Shown: piece by piece, positions 62,420 through 64,000 of the stretch
Layout of the letters: each line of letters opens with the position of its first letter
Numbering within the stretch: the first letter of the stretch is position 1
Assembly (NCBI GenBank): GCA_050951725.1
Contig: JBMNJO010000024.1
Span: 321,245-385,244 of the forward strand
Origin: DTU052 sp050951725
GTDB lineage: Bacteria; Bacillota; Syntrophomonadia; Syntrophomonadales; DTU052
Direction of reading: 5' to 3'
Length of the DNA: 64,000 nt
Notes under the pieces: generated by a model
Told to the model about the DNA's origin: nothing
The model's database searches: none
Seen by the model: only the letters and a program-made list of their open reading frames with translations
Made by a program: the position numbers and the translations under genes

Positions 62420-62448
62420 ATTCTACTGCTAATGACCACCCTGGTCAA
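62420..62448 (-). promoter_or_regulatory. tetR-ABC operon promoter
   Basis: On the - strand: -35 TTGACC (62448-62443), 17-bp spacer, -10 TAGAAT (62425-62420). The -35 overlaps the distal operator and the other operator lies just downstream, a layout for tight repression. Confidence 0.75.
62433..62447. promoter_or_regulatory. TetR operator, distal
   Basis: TGACCACCCTGGTCA, the same 6-bp arms as the proximal site with a different 3-bp centre. The two centres are 35 bp apart. Confidence 0.8.
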
Positions 62449-62588
62449 TAGGTTGAGGAGCACGAGCCCACGGTAAAAAATGTAAGGGCGCGCATCCGAA
62501 GATGGAGCATGGATTTATGCCGAAAAATTGTAGACCAGCTATATAAAGTCAACAATATTTATTAAATTTTTGGAGGCTTTTTATGTAA

Positions 62589-63762
62589 TCAAGCCATGGG
62601 GACATATGTTTTTTTGTCCCGCATAATAACAAAAATAATATAGGTTAATTTACGGGCTACAGCCCCAATGGCAGTACCATAGGCTTTGCCTTCGGAACGT
62701 TTTTTTCTCGAAAAAGGCTTTAAGTACCGGATCAACTTGCACGGCCCGGACAGCGGCTTGCCAAATTGCTCTTCTAAGATGGGGAGACCCTCGTTTAGAC
62801 ATCCGATTTTGACTGCCAGTAAAATCTCCGGACTGTTTAACACTGGGGTCAATGCCAACAAAGGCAACCAGCTTTTCCGGACTGGCAAAGCGATTAATGT
62901 CGCCAATTTCACTTTCAATGATGGCAGCCGTGATCATGCCAATGCCCGGAATGGTCGGAAGGCATGAATCAAGGGTATCAAAGTAGGTTTTAATATGGTC
63001 TTCGATCTCTTTGATATGCTCCTCGATAAACTTGATTTGTTCGATGAGCTGCCGCAACTGAAAAGCGAAAGCATCGATGGCAATGGTAATGCCAAAAGAG
63101 TTACGAGCCTTTTCTTGGATCTCTTTAGCCTTTTCCAGTTTAAATCTTCCCCGGCTTGTTTTGTCAATTACTTCAGCCAGCTTTTCAGCACTGACACTTA
63201 ACATGTCGTCCGGGGTGGTGTATTCCATTAATAAGGCCTTGGAACTAACGCCGAAGATGTTCGCAAAAAGGGTTTCGTACTCAGGAAAGATTTGATCTAA
63301 AACAGCGATTGCTTTGCAGCTTAAGCTCCGTGGTCTGATCCACCAGGGAAGTACGATAACGGCAAAGCTGCCTTAAGGCCAGGGTGTTTTCATCTGACAG
63401 TTGCGTTTCGGTATAGCGGCCGAAGCGGATGATCTCAGCAATGATAAAGGAATCTCGTTGGTCATTTTTCGTTTTCCGGATAAAACAAGTTGCGGAGACT
63501 GTCAGATTGAATAGGATTGATGACAAAGACATCAAAGTCTCTTTCAACCAGATAGGAGTAAATGGCAAGCCAGTAATGACCGGTCGCTTCCATGCCAAAC
63601 ACGACTTTTTCATCTTCGGACTTTAGCCTGGCAATGAAATCCAAGAGCTTTGCTGCACCGGCATTGGAATTGGCAAAAGTGATTCTGCCCAGGATCTGAC
63701 CCTGCATCATCAATTGCAGTAGCTTCATGGTTGCGTTTAGCGATATCAATACCGATTATCAA
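62589..63762 (-). pseudogene. IS110 transposase, copy 2, four frameshifts
   Basis: Compared with copy 1 it has +1 insertions in T7 (62700-62706), TTT (63313-63315), AAAA (63482-63485) and CCC (63700-63702). All are in homopolymers and no substitution was noticed. As written it encodes only fragments. Recent pseudogenisation and sequencing error both fit; the pattern favours error. Confidence 0.88.
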
Positions 63763-63802
63763 TGTAAACACCTCCGGTAATATTTGAGAGTGTTTCTCCT
63801 AA

Positions 63803-64000
63803 CTTTACGAGCTTACAACCTAGCGCGATATACGGAGAAAAGGCTAAAAAGCCAGTCAACATCCAGCTCATTCGTAAAATCCCGTAAAGCGGAGGCGCCA
63901 GTCTACAGCGCGAGGATAGAACCTCAGGGGAACGTGCGGCGAACTCCACTCTATCGAGAAAATCATCTCAAAACCAGAGTTGTGATTCAACTATTAATTA
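63803..64000 (-). ncRNA. Candidate bridge RNA, copy 2
   Basis: Identical to the copy 1 candidate over the part visible here, including target guides at 63935-63926 and 63909-63903. It could act in trans with the copy 1 transposase. Confidence 0.55.

Larger units (their letters stand above)
62532..64000 (-). mobile_element. IS110-family insertion sequence, copy 2 (runs off window)
   Basis: Same orientation as copy 1 and, as far as I compared by eye, the same sequence apart from four single-base insertions. The right core is at 62533-62532 (CT on the - strand), flanked by ACAATTTT; the left end should fall about 18 bases beyond the window. The two copies bracket the tetR-ABC operon. Confidence 0.88.

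Overview
The window looks like a chromosomal segment of a low-to-mid GC anaerobic Firmicute of the class Clostridia. Family-level placement near Syntrophomonadaceae is my inference from protein style, not from a search. The evidence is the Firmicutes order of the rif/str/S10/spc/alpha ribosomal clusters, GTG/TTG starts behind strong GGAGG-type ribosome binding sites, zinc forms of many ribosomal proteins, an EF-Tu with a four-cysteine insertion, and the secG/esterase/rnr/smpB/ssrA order also known from Bacillus.

Layout. 1-50 kb is core genome, almost all on the + strand: tuf (partial), rpmG-secE-nusG-rplK-rplA, L10 leader, rplJ-rplL, rpoB-rpoC, an L7Ae-type protein, rpsL-rpsG-fusA-tuf, the S10/spc/alpha run from rpsJ to rplQ (with secY, adk, map, a KOW protein and infA), the ECF transporter module ecfA1-ecfA2-ecfT, truA, rplM-rpsI, then cggR-gap-pgk-tpiA-gpmI-eno, secG, a divergent membrane pyrophosphatase, esterase, rnr, smpB and the tmRNA gene ssrA. 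This is the transcription/translation/secretion core followed by lower glycolysis and ribosome rescue.

51-57 kb, directly after ssrA, is accessory DNA on the - strand: two translationally coupled serine recombinases, a SHOCT-like and an HTH/zinc-finger protein, then a phage lysis cassette (amidase, holin, two small phage proteins). The cassette ends in a phage gene cut by an IS110-family element.

57-64 kb holds two almost identical, same-orientation IS110 copies flanking a tetR-ABC ATPase-FtsX permease operon. The first IS copy is intact. Its non-coding end can be read as a bridge RNA: 5' stem-loop, target loop whose two guide segments match the observed insertion site, and donor loop. Joining its ends would build a 17-bp-spaced promoter. 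The second copy and tetR are broken by five +1 homopolymer indels, which suggests sequence error as much as decay. The tetR promoter carries two perfect 15-bp palindromic operators.

No tRNA, rRNA or CRISPR array was seen.
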